Positions 27,576 to 36,951 of a stretch of DNA of 42,385 bases are shown here, one piece after another; positions within the stretch are counted from its first letter, which is position 1; each line of letters opens with the position of its first letter. The DNA is taken from assembly GCA_027603945.1 (NCBI GenBank), contig JADIIU010000109.1, positions 1 to 42,385 of the forward strand, in the 5' to 3' direction. The notes below the pieces were generated by a model. The model was given only the letters and a program-made list of their open reading frames with translations, had not been told where the DNA came from and did no database searches. Position numbers and translations under genes: made by a program. This DNA comes from Terramyces sp. JEL0728. Lineage: Eukaryota > Chytridiomycota > Chytridiomycetes > Rhizophydiales > Terramycetaceae.

Positions 27576-29042
27576 ATGCTTTTGCTGTTTGACTTGGTTA
27601 GTGCCGAATATATAATGCAGTCGCAATGGGATACCCTGGACTGCAGCAATGCTCCTGTAATGATCGCCATTTTGAATGACACATTTTCCACTAATTGGAC
27701 AGTTTTGGCAGACGAAATTGCCCCCATTCCTACATGCGGGCTGACATCGGTTGCGTTATATTCTGGATGCTGTATTCAGATGACCTATTACGTCTCTGTG
27801 CCTTATTCATTTGAGAGGCACGAGATTGATACAATTGGATCAGACCAGTACCCCAAAGCTTCAAATGAAAACGAATATTGTCAACTAAAAAGTATTGATT
27901 CAGGATCGAGTTACGGCTATGAAGAGATTCTGTTTTTGGACAGTGATTCCTGCATAAACGATTTTTACCAATGTGAAGAGAATATTTTCTCCATATATTC
28001 AAATCAAGGCTGTTTCGGAACTCGCAGTACTGTAAACATCCTTGATGGAGGCGTGCATGCTGTCAGTGATTTTGGAAATGTTACTATCAGCAAGATCAAA
28101 CCAACAGATGGCACAATGCAAACCTATTGGACAACCTCAAATGTGTACGAGGGGATTCCCCAACATCTAGATGGATATCTACCCATAGAAATATTTGGGA
28201 TTATTAGCTGTGCAGTTTCTTTGCTTGTTTTTACAGTTACCTTTGGGGTTTACTTTAACAGACTTTGCAGAGTACAGAATTATACAAATATCTGGTTAAC
28301 TACATCGCAGCTCATGTGGATCACTAGATGTTTCTTGACGGTCATGAATAATTACTATCAAGCCGATACAGAGTTTGGCCAGCGAGTTCTGACTGGTATC
28401 TGGTCTTTTACCTGTATCGGAACTTACATGTCGACCATGATATCAGCAACGATGATTATTCGAATATTTAATTTAGCCCAGAACCATTCCATTTCGTATA
28501 TTCTCTATGGAGTGATTACTCTAATTTCTACGGTATTAGGAGGACCGACGTATGTCTATTTCGTGATTTACGAGACATTAGATGTGCCTTTCATGTACGA
28601 CTTTTACGAATTTTATGTAGATCAAATGTACTTTGGGTGGGAATTGTTCATGTTCATTTTCGACATTATTCCGCCTATTATGTACCTGATAAAGATGCAA
28701 GAACTCAACTTTTCAAAGCTAAAAGCAAATCAAACTGCACAGTTTTTCAAATGGAGGAAATTTGCCCTATTCTTTCTCGCAATGGAATTGTCCAACATTA
28801 TCAGCTACATGGTTGTCTTTTATTATCAATATTACTCGCTTGAGCTAGGCGGAGACCTTCAGTACGAATCTGTGTGGATGATCTTGATGCTGAACTACTG
28901 CATTCATAACTCAGTCATAATATTAATGTTTGAATGCTTGAAGGAGATGATGAAAGTTACCGTCAAGTCAAGTATCAAAAAAGAGGAAAAGAAGAAAACC
29001 GCTACAGACATCGCTACTATCAAAGACACAAGAGCAACGTGA
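27576..29042 (+). CDS. Receptor-like 7TM protein, copy 2 of the array
   Basis: 488 residues, intronless, the same architecture as copy 1 and its closest relative in the array. The ATG at 27576 starts the signal peptide MLLLFDLVSA. The eight ectodomain cysteines are conserved (LDC, TCG, GCC, YC, SC, QC, GC), as are YSGCC and SFERH. EYCQLKSIDSG and IFSIYSNQGC are nearly the same as in copy 1. Helix 2 reads TSQLMWITRCFLTVMNNYY, helix 5 DIIPP, and the end of helix 7 FECLKEMM. The cytosolic tail is short and lysine-rich (KKEEKKKTATD). Confidence 0.85.
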   Translation: MLLLFDLVSAEYIMQSQWDTLDCSNAPVMIAILNDTFSTNWTVLADEIAPIPTCGLTSVALYSGCCIQMTYYVSVPYSFERHEIDTIGSDQYPKASNENEYCQLKSIDSGSSYGYEEILFLDSDSCINDFYQCEENIFSIYSNQGCFGTRSTVNILDGGVHAVSDFGNVTISKIKPTDGTMQTYWTTSNVYEGIPQHLDGYLPIEIFGIISCAVSLLVFTVTFGVYFNRLCRVQNYTNIWLTTSQLMWITRCFLTVMNNYYQADTEFGQRVLTGIWSFTCIGTYMSTMISATMIIRIFNLAQNHSISYILYGVITLISTVLGGPTYVYFVIYETLDVPFMYDFYEFYVDQMYFGWELFMFIFDIIPPIMYLIKMQELNFSKLKANQTAQFFKWRKFALFFLAMELSNIISYMVVFYYQYYSLELGGDLQYESVWMILMLNYCIHNSVIILMFECLKEMMKVTVKSSIKKEEKKKTATDIATIKDTRAT

Positions 29043-29119
29043 AATAAACCGTGTGCGTTTCTTGACTACGCCGTTAACTGTACAGCGTTGTTATATCTTT
29101 TACTCTTTCTTGCACGTAG

Positions 29120-29125
29120 ACGTCA
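29120..29125 (+). promoter_or_regulatory. Second, upstream ACGTCA element of receptor-like gene 3
   Basis: ACGTCA, 58 nt before the ATG of copy 3, in addition to the proximal site at 29166. Only this copy shows two sites. Confidence 0.35.
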
Positions 29126-29165
29126 TGCTGTTGCCAATCTTCCATCAGTAGCACACGACTTTTTG

Positions 29166-29171
29166 ACGTCA
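29166..29171 (+). promoter_or_regulatory. ACGTCA element, receptor-like gene 3
   Basis: The site reads TGACGTCA, a full palindromic CRE, and ends 12 nt before the ATG of copy 3. Confidence 0.55.
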
Positions 29172-29183
29172 GCCAATTAGGAC

Positions 29184-30680
29184 ATGCGAATCGCGGCCAT
29201 AATTCTACCAGTCACAGTGATGGGAGGGTATACAATTCAATCTGGCTGGATATCACACGATTGCGCTTCTGCACCAGTGTCAATCACAATTTTTAATGAC
29301 ACAACCAGTACAAACTTGACAGCAATGGCAGATTATGATTCTCCAATACCAAGTTGTGGGATACTAAGCCAGGTTCTCTACTCTGGATGTTGTTTTCAAT
29401 TGCATGCAGAATATTCCGGAATTTACTATTCATTTGAAAGGCACGGCATGGTCGATATATCTCAAACTGAATTTCCAATGTTATCCAATGGACACACATA
29501 TTGTCATTTAGAATCGCTGGATCCAAACGCTTTATTTCCGGAGCTAAACTATTTGGCAAATAATCAATGTGTCGATAACTATTATATCTGTACACAGAGC
29601 ACTTTTACGATGTATTCGGATGCAAATTGCAATGGAGCGTCTCTGCAATATTCAAACAATGCTGGTTTGATTCCGGTAAACGAATATGGAAATTATTCAA
29701 TCAGCATGATCACGGTATCCACAGCGTCCATTCCGATGGTTTGGCTGACTAGTTTACCTTACCAACATGCCCCACTCCATCTTGAAGGTTATACGCGTTT
29801 GGAAATATTTGCGATAATTACAACGTCTGTAGCAACTATTGGGTTTACACTGTCATTTGCCTATTATATCCGAAAATATATTCGCCACAAGGTGCTGATG
29901 AATGGCTGGTTACTGGCGACACAGTTGGTTTGGATTTTACGGTGCATTACCACAGTCGTCTACGTTTATTACGATACAAAGGACGAAAATCAAAGCCACT
30001 TGATTACCAGTATTTGGTGCTTCTCATGTGTGTGCACCTACATGACTGCGATAGTCAGTGCTAATTTAGTCTTGAAAATACTTCAAATAGAATACCACAA
30101 AATCAAATCCGCAATTCTATATGCCGGGATATCTTTAATCGCTCTTGTTTGTGCGTCGCCGGACTGCTTTTATTTCATATCTTATATTTACCACGACGTT
30201 GACGTGATACATGCATTTTACTTTGCACTTTCGGATGAATTGTACTTTGGATGGGAAGTATTCATGTTTGCATTTGATTTGGTGCCGCCAATCATTATCT
30301 TGCAGAAGATGTTTACTATCGCTGTTGGCAAATTCAAAGTAGCGCAAAGGGAGCAGTTTTACAGGTGGAAAAAAGTAATACTTATCATGTTTATAGTGGA
30401 GTCAATCAATATTGCAGTCTACATTTCGCTGTTCTGCATACAATATTACACTCTGATATTGGGAAGCGATCTGGGTATTGATTGTGTGTGGTTGATCCAA
30501 CTGTTAAATTACCTTATCCACAATACCATTATCCTCTCAATTTTCGAATTTCTCAAAGAAATGATTAGTGCATTCATAGTGAAGCAAAAGGTGGAAATTT
30601 CAGTCCAGGCAAATTCAGCACAGGCAAATTCAGCACAGTTGAGCTCGACAGCAGTCTTCCAGTCTTTGAGTCCTGAATAA
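29184..30680 (+). CDS. Receptor-like 7TM protein, copy 3 of the array
   Basis: 498 residues, intronless. The ATG at 29184 gives the signal peptide MRIAAIILPVTVMGG before YTIQSGW. All eight ectodomain cysteines, YSGCC and SFERH are kept. Helix 2 reads TQLVWILRCITTVVYVYY, helix 5 DLVPP, and helix 7 ends FEFLKEMI. The C-terminus has a small internal repeat (QANSA three times, the last degenerate as QLSSTA). It resembles copy 4 most in the first 60 residues (YTIQS, SAPVSI). Confidence 0.85.
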   Translation: MRIAAIILPVTVMGGYTIQSGWISHDCASAPVSITIFNDTTSTNLTAMADYDSPIPSCGILSQVLYSGCCFQLHAEYSGIYYSFERHGMVDISQTEFPMLSNGHTYCHLESLDPNALFPELNYLANNQCVDNYYICTQSTFTMYSDANCNGASLQYSNNAGLIPVNEYGNYSISMITVSTASIPMVWLTSLPYQHAPLHLEGYTRLEIFAIITTSVATIGFTLSFAYYIRKYIRHKVLMNGWLLATQLVWILRCITTVVYVYYDTKDENQSHLITSIWCFSCVCTYMTAIVSANLVLKILQIEYHKIKSAILYAGISLIALVCASPDCFYFISYIYHDVDVIHAFYFALSDELYFGWEVFMFAFDLVPPIIILQKMFTIAVGKFKVAQREQFYRWKKVILIMFIVESINIAVYISLFCIQYYTLILGSDLGIDCVWLIQLLNYLIHNTIILSIFEFLKEMISAFIVKQKVEISVQANSAQANSAQLSSTAVFQSLSPE

Positions 30681-30735
30681 AATTGAATTTACTTTCACCT
30701 TGAATCCTATTTTGAATAATCAAATAATTTCCATT

Positions 30736-30741
30736 ACGTAA
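30736..30741 (+). promoter_or_regulatory. ACGTAA element, receptor-like gene 4
   Basis: The variant TTACGTAA, itself a palindrome, ends 7 nt before the ATG of copy 4, at the place where other copies have ACGTCA. Confidence 0.4.
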
Positions 30742-30748
30742 TCTGCTA

Positions 30749-32215
30749 ATGCTGCCAACATGGATTAATAGATCACCTTTTACGGCCGCAGGATACACGA
30801 TTCAATCAGTTTGGGATTCATATAATTGTAACTCTGCACCCGTATCAATTATGGTATTTAATAATACTTTGTCAACAAACCTAACGTACTATGCAGATCT
30901 GTATTCCCCAGCACCGTCTTGCGGTCAAGCAGGAGCCAGCATATATTCTGGATGCTGTTTTCAAATATACTCTCCCTTACTGTCAAAATACAAATCTTTT
31001 GAAAGACACGACATCACAAAAGATGTTTCGCTAGAGTATCCTGCCAATTCTAATGGATTTGAATATTGTACATTGATGAGCAATCTTTCTGACGGAATAG
31101 TACGCACAAGCATCTTGGATAACAACAACTGCGAGGAAGGATTGCTCCGCTGCAATGGAGACTTTCTTTATGTATATAGTCAAATGGATTGCCAAGGAGC
31201 CGCAACGGCATTTAATGTGTATAATAACTCAAAATTCAAAAGCTATTCTATAAGCAAAGAAAGAAGCATCAATGGAGCGATGGAAATTAAGTGGGTGACC
31301 TCTATACCCTATCAACCACAGCTGGCTCATCTCTACGGATACGCACCTTTAGAAATAGTGGCAATTATTGCATCTGCGCTGGCAGTACTGGGGTTTTTGC
31401 TTTCATCTGCATTTTGTTTGAAAAAATACATCAGTGTTCCCAACAGAGATCATTTGTTTCTCCTTGTGACGCAGATTATGTGGGAAAGCAGGTGTATACT
31501 AACTCTAATTTATGTGTATTATGTCTGCCAGACATATTTGGGCAGCCAAGTTATCCTGGCAGTATGGTCCTTGACGTTTCTTTGCAGTGTAATGTCCACG
31601 CTTGTCAGCGCAAACATTCTGCTCAAAGTTTTGAATGCGGAAAGCGATAGAGTGAAATCCTTTTGTTTGTATGCTTCACTTTTGGCTATTGCAATAGTAC
31701 TTGGCGGCCCTACTTTTTTCTACTTTATCTATTTTTTGGCTGGCGACAGTAGTTTTATTCAAAACCTCTACTCTTCGTATGTCGATCAATTATATTTTGG
31801 ATGGGAATCGTTCATGTTTTTATTTGATATTATCCCACCTGCAATTATACTGTTCAAGATGGCAGTACTAAAATCAAAAAACATTCGCCAAAAAGAACAG
31901 ATAGATGGATGGAAAAGAATAATCTATGCAATGTTTGTCGCAGAAGGAGTCAATATCATTACTTATGTTGTATTATTCACACTGCAGTACCACACCACCT
32001 TACTTGGAGGCGACAATCAATTTGAAAGTGTTTGGGTTCTGCAGTTACTCAACTTTTTTATCCATAACATGATCATACTATCGCTATTTGAATGCTTCAA
32101 GGAAATGATGAAAGTCACCATAATCCAGGTTGCAATCAATCCGAAACAGTCAGAAACGATATTACAAGGAGATGCAAACAAAGATACGCTAATTGAGTTC
32201 TCAATTAAAACCTGA
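30749..32215 (+). CDS. Receptor-like 7TM protein, copy 4 of the array, weak signal peptide
   Basis: 488 residues, intronless. The eight ectodomain cysteines, YSGCC and SFERH, and seven helices are intact (helix 2 TQIMWESRCILTLIYVYY, helix 5 DIIPP, helix 7 end FECFKEMM). The N-terminus from the ATG at 30749 is MLPTWINRSPFTAAGYTIQS, which lacks the hydrophobic core of a signal peptide found in copies 1-3. Either insertion relies on the first membrane helix, the true start lies elsewhere, or the 5' end is decaying. No alternative ATG in frame gives a better leader. Gene spacing is only 68 bp from copy 3. Confidence 0.82.
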   Translation: MLPTWINRSPFTAAGYTIQSVWDSYNCNSAPVSIMVFNNTLSTNLTYYADLYSPAPSCGQAGASIYSGCCFQIYSPLLSKYKSFERHDITKDVSLEYPANSNGFEYCTLMSNLSDGIVRTSILDNNNCEEGLLRCNGDFLYVYSQMDCQGAATAFNVYNNSKFKSYSISKERSINGAMEIKWVTSIPYQPQLAHLYGYAPLEIVAIIASALAVLGFLLSSAFCLKKYISVPNRDHLFLLVTQIMWESRCILTLIYVYYVCQTYLGSQVILAVWSLTFLCSVMSTLVSANILLKVLNAESDRVKSFCLYASLLAIAIVLGGPTFFYFIYFLAGDSSFIQNLYSSYVDQLYFGWESFMFLFDIIPPAIILFKMAVLKSKNIRQKEQIDGWKRIIYAMFVAEGVNIITYVVLFTLQYHTTLLGGDNQFESVWVLQLLNFFIHNMIILSLFECFKEMMKVTIIQVAINPKQSETILQGDANKDTLIEFSIKT

Positions 32216-32426
32216 TAGCTTGCTTCTATTGACACTGTAAAAGGCTCAACGAAAGGATTCTAAAGAGCAGATTTGACCATCCTGTTAAAGACAGAGATCC
32301 AATAGCCCCTGATACTTTGGCGACCCAAAAGCAAGTAGACTAGTGTTATATACAAGCATGATCCAAGTGCTTTCACGATAAATAAATTGGTTGTATAGCG
32401 TAAATCATTAGTATTCTATTTAAATC

Positions 32427-32432
32427 ACGTCA
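32427..32432 (+). promoter_or_regulatory. ACGTCA element, receptor-like gene 5
   Basis: ACGTCA, within TCACGTCACC, ends 12 nt before the ATG of copy 5. Confidence 0.5.
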
Positions 32433-32444
32433 CCTTATCCAAAT

Positions 32445-33905
32445 ATGTCAATGGATACATTAGTGGCACTAATATCATGGGAATATACTGTATGCAGCGG
32501 CCCTGCCACATTTGTAAGTATATTTGACGAATCACAACTTTCACCTGGTTTACTTTACTATGCAACATACAATTTGACAATTGGAGAGACATGTGGAGCT
32601 GCTTCGCTGCCAATAGCGGAAGGATGCTGCTTTGAGTCATACGATTTACCATCAACTAATGGAATTCTATCGTATGAAAATCATTACATCAAGCACATTG
32701 ATTATACATTATTCCCCCCAGAGTCGAATGGAAATCAATATTGTCGAATTATATCCGACGAGTTAGAGCTATATTTCCTATCATCCGATATATGTTTCTT
32801 TGATAATTTCAAATGCAGCAACCAGTCATTTGTATACTATCCAAATTCTGCCTGTCTAGGAAATCCACAAGCGTTTGAAGTGTCGAATTATAATGCCGTT
32901 GCAGAGCTGGAGCAATATTTTGGGAATCAAAGCAGGTTTGAAATAGTAACCATTTCAAATGGAGAATTGCATATTGTTTGGACATCGGTAATCCCATACT
33001 ATCTCGTTTATCTGGGTACTGGATCTCTAATTGAAAAATTTGCTCTGGCTTCATCAGTAATATCGGTGTGTGGATTCCTACTTACAATAATATTTTATGT
33101 GGTAAAGTATTTTCAAACAAAAAGATTGGTCCACGGATACTTTGTGCTGACTCAGTTAGTGTGGATCCTCAGAGTAATATTTACTATATTGCTGTTCTAC
33201 TGTCCCGCTTCTGAAGTTGAATCAAACGTTTTTTCCTCGATATGGAGTATCGTTGATGTGTGCACATACATGTCCGCATTGATTAGCGTCCACTTGATAG
33301 TTCAAATTCTAAATTGGGCCGATAATCTAAAGAAAAAATCAATATTGTACGGAGTGGTTTCTCTAATCAACTTGGTATTCGCTGGGCCATCGTATTTTTA
33401 CTTTATCTATTATTTCCAGGCTACATATGATTTGTTTGGCTATTTTTATGATTACTACAATGGGACGTTGTATTACGCGTGGGAAATATTTGCATTTGTG
33501 CTGGATTTAATACCTCCGATACTGCTACTTGGGAGAATCTCATCTGTCAACATCAGCAAACTAGAAAAGAAAAAATCGTTAGAGTTTATCAAATGCAAAC
33601 GGTATATTTACATCCTGTTGACAATTGACACAGCCAATGTGATTGGGTTCACCATAGAGGTTTTCTTCCAGTATCAAACGTTGCTGGCGGGTGGCGATAT
33701 CACATTCTATAGTGTCTGGATAATCCAACTGATTAACTATCTCATTCACAGCCTTATTTTGCTGGCGCTGTATGAAATCATGACAAAGATGATGAAGATT
33801 AAATTATCCAAAGGGACTGTAAAGATAGCAAGCGACAAAAAGACAGTGGTCAAGCCGCACTCCAAGAACACTGAAAGAGATTCTGAAAAGATAACAACCA
33901 AATAA
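32445..33905 (+). CDS. Receptor-like 7TM protein, copy 5 of the array (most divergent)
   Basis: 486 residues, intronless. The eight ectodomain cysteines are kept (VCSG, TCG, GCC, YC, IC, KC, AC) although the surrounding sequence is divergent: YSGCC has become AEGCC and SFERH has become SYENH. Helix 2 reads TQLVWILRVIFTILLFYC, helix 5 DLIPP, and helix 7 ends YEIMTKMM. The leader MSMDTLVALIS is short. The tail is strongly basic (DKKTVVKPHSKNTERDSEK). A possible outgroup copy of the array, with its own selective history. The 3' end is convergent with ARL1, 33 bp away. Confidence 0.83.
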   Translation: MSMDTLVALISWEYTVCSGPATFVSIFDESQLSPGLLYYATYNLTIGETCGAASLPIAEGCCFESYDLPSTNGILSYENHYIKHIDYTLFPPESNGNQYCRIISDELELYFLSSDICFFDNFKCSNQSFVYYPNSACLGNPQAFEVSNYNAVAELEQYFGNQSRFEIVTISNGELHIVWTSVIPYYLVYLGTGSLIEKFALASSVISVCGFLLTIIFYVVKYFQTKRLVHGYFVLTQLVWILRVIFTILLFYCPASEVESNVFSSIWSIVDVCTYMSALISVHLIVQILNWADNLKKKSILYGVVSLINLVFAGPSYFYFIYYFQATYDLFGYFYDYYNGTLYYAWEIFAFVLDLIPPILLLGRISSVNISKLEKKKSLEFIKCKRYIYILLTIDTANVIGFTIEVFFQYQTLLAGGDITFYSVWIIQLINYLIHSLILLALYEIMTKMMKIKLSKGTVKIASDKKTVVKPHSKNTERDSEKITTK

Positions 33906-33938
33906 AATACGTATCCGCATTAGAAATAATGTAAAGTT

Positions 33939-34484
33939 TTATTTGTTTCCTTGGACTACGTTCACCAACCAATCCAATCCTTCTGTCAATCCCTCCCCTG
34001 TTTTGGCACTACATTTAGAAATTGTCCAGGTTCGCATTTTCAGATCGGTCAATCCCAAGAAATCGCTAACTTCAGTGACACTCATTGCCCCTTCCATATC
34101 CTGTTTATTTGCAAATACGAGCAAAGCAGCGTCTTTTAACTCTTCTTCTTCCAACATCGCCATTAATTCTTCCTTGGAAGTCGAAATACGGTCTCTGTCT
34201 TGTGAATCGATTACATAAATTACAGCATCTGTATTAGCGTAGTAGCATCTCCAGTATGGTCTGATACTTGTTTGACCACCCAAATCCCACACTTGAAATT
34301 TGATATTTTTGTAACTAACTGTTTCCACGTTGAATCCTATCGTTGGAATGGTTGTAACGACTTCTCCGATTTGCAGACGGTATAAAATTGTGGTCTTTCC
34401 TGCCCCATCTAATCCTAGAATTAAGATACGGACTTCTTTGGAACCCCAAAGTCTGGAAAACATTGACGAGAACATTCCACCCAT
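33939..34484 (-). CDS. ARL1: ARF-like GTPase Arl1
   Basis: A small GTPase of the trans-Golgi that recruits GRIP-domain golgins. 181 residues, intronless. The ATG at 34484 gives [17 protein letters not shown] with an N-myristoylation glycine; an in-frame ATG 30 nt upstream would hide it, so it is rejected. GTPase motifs are complete: P-loop GLDGAGKT, switch [12 protein letters not shown], switch [23 protein letters not shown] and CSAK. The sequence is close to ARL1 of yeast and animals and not to ARF1, as seen in SSMFSRLWG, the [13 protein letters not shown] context and [10 protein letters not shown]. Confidence 0.95.
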   Translation of the reverse strand: MGGMFSSMFSRLWGSKEVRILILGLDGAGKTTILYRLQIGEVVTTIPTIGFNVETVSYKNIKFQVWDLGGQTSIRPYWRCYYANTDAVIYVIDSQDRDRISTSKEELMAMLEEEELKDAALLVFANKQDMEGAMSVTEVSDFLGLTDLKMRTWTISKCSAKTGEGLTEGLDWLVNVVQGNK

Positions 34485-34661
34485 GCTGAAAAGTTTGATG
34501 TGGGAAAAAAGCAAATGGAATTAGAAATCACAAGCCAGCTTTAAACAACCGAAATCGCTAGAATATTAGATAGATACTAAATGCGGTTAGATGACACTGA
34601 GCTTTCTCACCGTAAACAGCCATCGGAAATCTTACACGTAGACAAATGTAAAATGCATTTA

Positions 34662-35800
34662 TTAAAGCTTTGCGAGTGTTTTTGGAATTCCCAATGCATT
34701 TAATTCCTAAAATTAACCCAAGACATACCTGTCCAAAATCTGAAGAAGTATCCTTTTCATACGGTTTAGCTAATAGAGTTGTGATTGCCTTCAAGCACTT
34801 TCGTTCATCATCGGTCAACTCTACATTTTGCTTTCCAGCTGCCACGTAACTTCTTATTTCGGGTTTCTTGGCTGCTTCCAGTTTCTTGCCTGAAGCAATC
34901 AACTTTTTTAAAAAGTATTCTCCGGCTGGTTTGCCAGTCAATGGGTTATAAATCGAGCCAACTTTCTTTGAAAGCTATCGTTAATTCGAGTATACTGTTT
35001 CCAAAGCTGATGGAGAGGTTTTCAACTCTTTTACGACGGAATTCAAAAACTTTTTGAATTGAACCATATCTGGAGCTGAAATAGTTTCATACAATGCAGG
35101 AACAGCCTCGACTTGCTTTTCGTTAACTGGAGCATAGTTGGCATGCACATCTTCCTTTTGAACATGCATCGGGCGAGTATCAGTGTCTAAAGCTGAAAGT
35201 GCATGTTCCATATAAGTGTCCTGATCTGCATTATCTTGGATCGATGTGCTCTCGCGATAAATAGTGTACTGGATTCCTTCATCGAACGACAGGTATGGAT
35301 TGAGGTTTTCTGCAAGTTCTCTGTTATTGTATGCGGAAGCAACTGCAATTTCAGAAACTTCAGAATCAATGACTTTGCCAACGTTTGGCTTTGAAGACAA
35401 TGGCGCTCTGTTGATACGAGGTTGATCATTCTAAGTTAGCATTCGCTTACTGAATACTGTGAAACAGTGTAATCCAATTGCAATTCTAAATGATTGACTT
35501 CGTTATCCTCGTTTCCAACGTAAATGATTTCCTCCTGGCGTTAGCAATAGATACTTCTTCTGGAGCAACGATTTGACCGTCATTTGGCGGGTAGTAAGCT
35601 TCCATTGATACTTGTTCGATAAGCTCGTTGTCAATGTTGTTTTCGAGCTTTTGCGCCAGGTAGTAGTAGGAGGATTCGGATTTCGATTCCAATGGAGTAG
35701 CTTCCAAGATTTCCTGCAGTTGTAATTCGTGGTCGTTGTCTGCAGTCTCGGATTGAGTGCCGTACACTTGCTGTAGCAATTGCTCAACGTCTTGCTTCAT
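34662..35800 (-). CDS. Acidic protein of unknown function, five exons
   Basis: 351 residues after removing four introns of 20, 20, 21 and 22 nt (35535-35554, 35431-35450, 34975-34995, 34707-34728). The ATG at 35800 begins MKQDVEQLLQQVYG. I recognise no family. The first 250 residues are Glu/Asp-, Ser- and Tyr-rich and probably disordered. The C-terminal 100 residues look folded and helical: NPLTGKPAGEYFLKKLIASG, PEIRSYVAAGKQNVELTDDE, and an end with ELNALGIPKTLAKL. The last exon is only 45 nt. The regular splicing supports a real gene. Confidence 0.78.
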
Positions 35801-36153
35801 TGTAAGATAACCTTTTTTACTTTGCCAATTCAATTAAATTACAGTCACGTGTAGTGGGGGCGGCAGATGATTGGCATTAACTGAACCCAAACCAACAACA
35901 ACCAATAGTTCAGTCTCTGGAATGTTCTTTGGGTTTGTTCCTAAGGCGATCTCAAGTTGAGCACGGTGAAACATCTGGTAACCATCGTAGTGGTAGAAAT
36001 AAGTAAGTGGAAACTTGGAGGCATGAGATGATATCGATATCGACCTCCAACTAATTGGTTGCCCAAACTATTATCTTTTACACTGTTATTTGGGTGCGAT
36101 TTTTGAGTGGGTCCAAAATTGCAAGCCCAGCAAAAGAAACTTTCCATTTTGTG
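35801..36153. other. Divergent intergenic region with an unassigned open frame
   Basis: 353 bp between two outward ATGs. On the minus strand a stop-free frame of about 70 codons (roughly 36051-35841) encodes HYDGYQMFHRAQLEIALGTN and LLVVVGLGSVNANHLPPPLH before a TAA. It looks protein-like, but I find no start or splice joint that makes a gene. It may be a fragment of a lost gene. The plus strand shows nothing. Confidence 0.35.
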
Positions 36154-36891
36154 ATGCAAAGAAGAGCTTCAATATGCAGCGAAATGCCGAAATTGAGTAC
36201 GACAAATTTGCATCAAACCAATGAATCAAAAAGAAGAATGTCTGTCGATAGTAAAACGGTATCTGGCAGTTAATATAGCCAACAGCAAAATCAATATCAA
36301 GAATACTTTTGCAATTAAAATCGGAAGAATATCCTTCGGAATTGGAGCTGGAATTTGAAAGAAGAGTAAATAAATCATTGCCGGACATACCAAGGGACGA
36401 AGCAGACGATGTAATTAAAGTTTCATATAGATATCCATGAATATGTCACCAACATCACCGGCAAAATCGTACTTTTCTAGGACTTCAAGATTAAACCCCG
36501 AAAATAATGTAGGCGTTGCTAATATAGTATTCTTCAAGGTTAAGGGAAGAAATGCGCAGATCACCTTGTCCACAGTCGCCTATATCCTCAGCAATGAAGA
36601 GAAAGTTCTCGCATTGCGATTTCCCTCAAGATAAGAATGGCGATTTTTACAGACCTATTAAAAGGCTGATACGGAGAGATGGTAGCTTTTACTAATTTAG
36701 GTGTTTATCCAACCTATACCCACCATAGATCAAATAGCGGATCTAGTATAGTCACTGATGTATCAATGACTGGAACTCCTACAGCTGGTGCAGGCTCGCC
36801 ATTATCAGAGAGTCCGCGACTCGTCCCAGGTGCATTACCACTTAATCTCACTTTTGCAGGAAGTGAATTTTCAAAGATGAGACTAAATTAA
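36154..36891 (+). CDS. Small serine-rich disordered protein, five exons, unknown function
   Basis: 219 residues after removing introns at 36259-36278, 36411-36430, 36509-36527 and 36682-36700 (20, 20, 19 and 19 nt). The ATG at 36154 starts MQRRASICSEMPKL. The protein is basic, rich in Ser, Pro and Arg, and disordered. RRAS and KRRMS are PKA-type sites, and several SP/TP sites (MSPTSPAK, CPQSPIS, ESPRLVP) suit proline-directed kinases. No domain is recognised. A regulatory phosphoprotein is the natural guess. The gene is certain mainly from the four well-formed introns that keep one frame through otherwise closed sequence. Confidence 0.72.
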
Positions 36892-36951
36892 TATATTTTA
36901 TAGCATTCCTGAATCAATGTGATAATTGAAGAGCATTGTTGACTTTGAATA

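Noticed and set aside
32216..32444. Possible second receptor pseudogene between copies 4 and 5
   Set aside because: Translated in all frames, the gap shows none of the family motifs.
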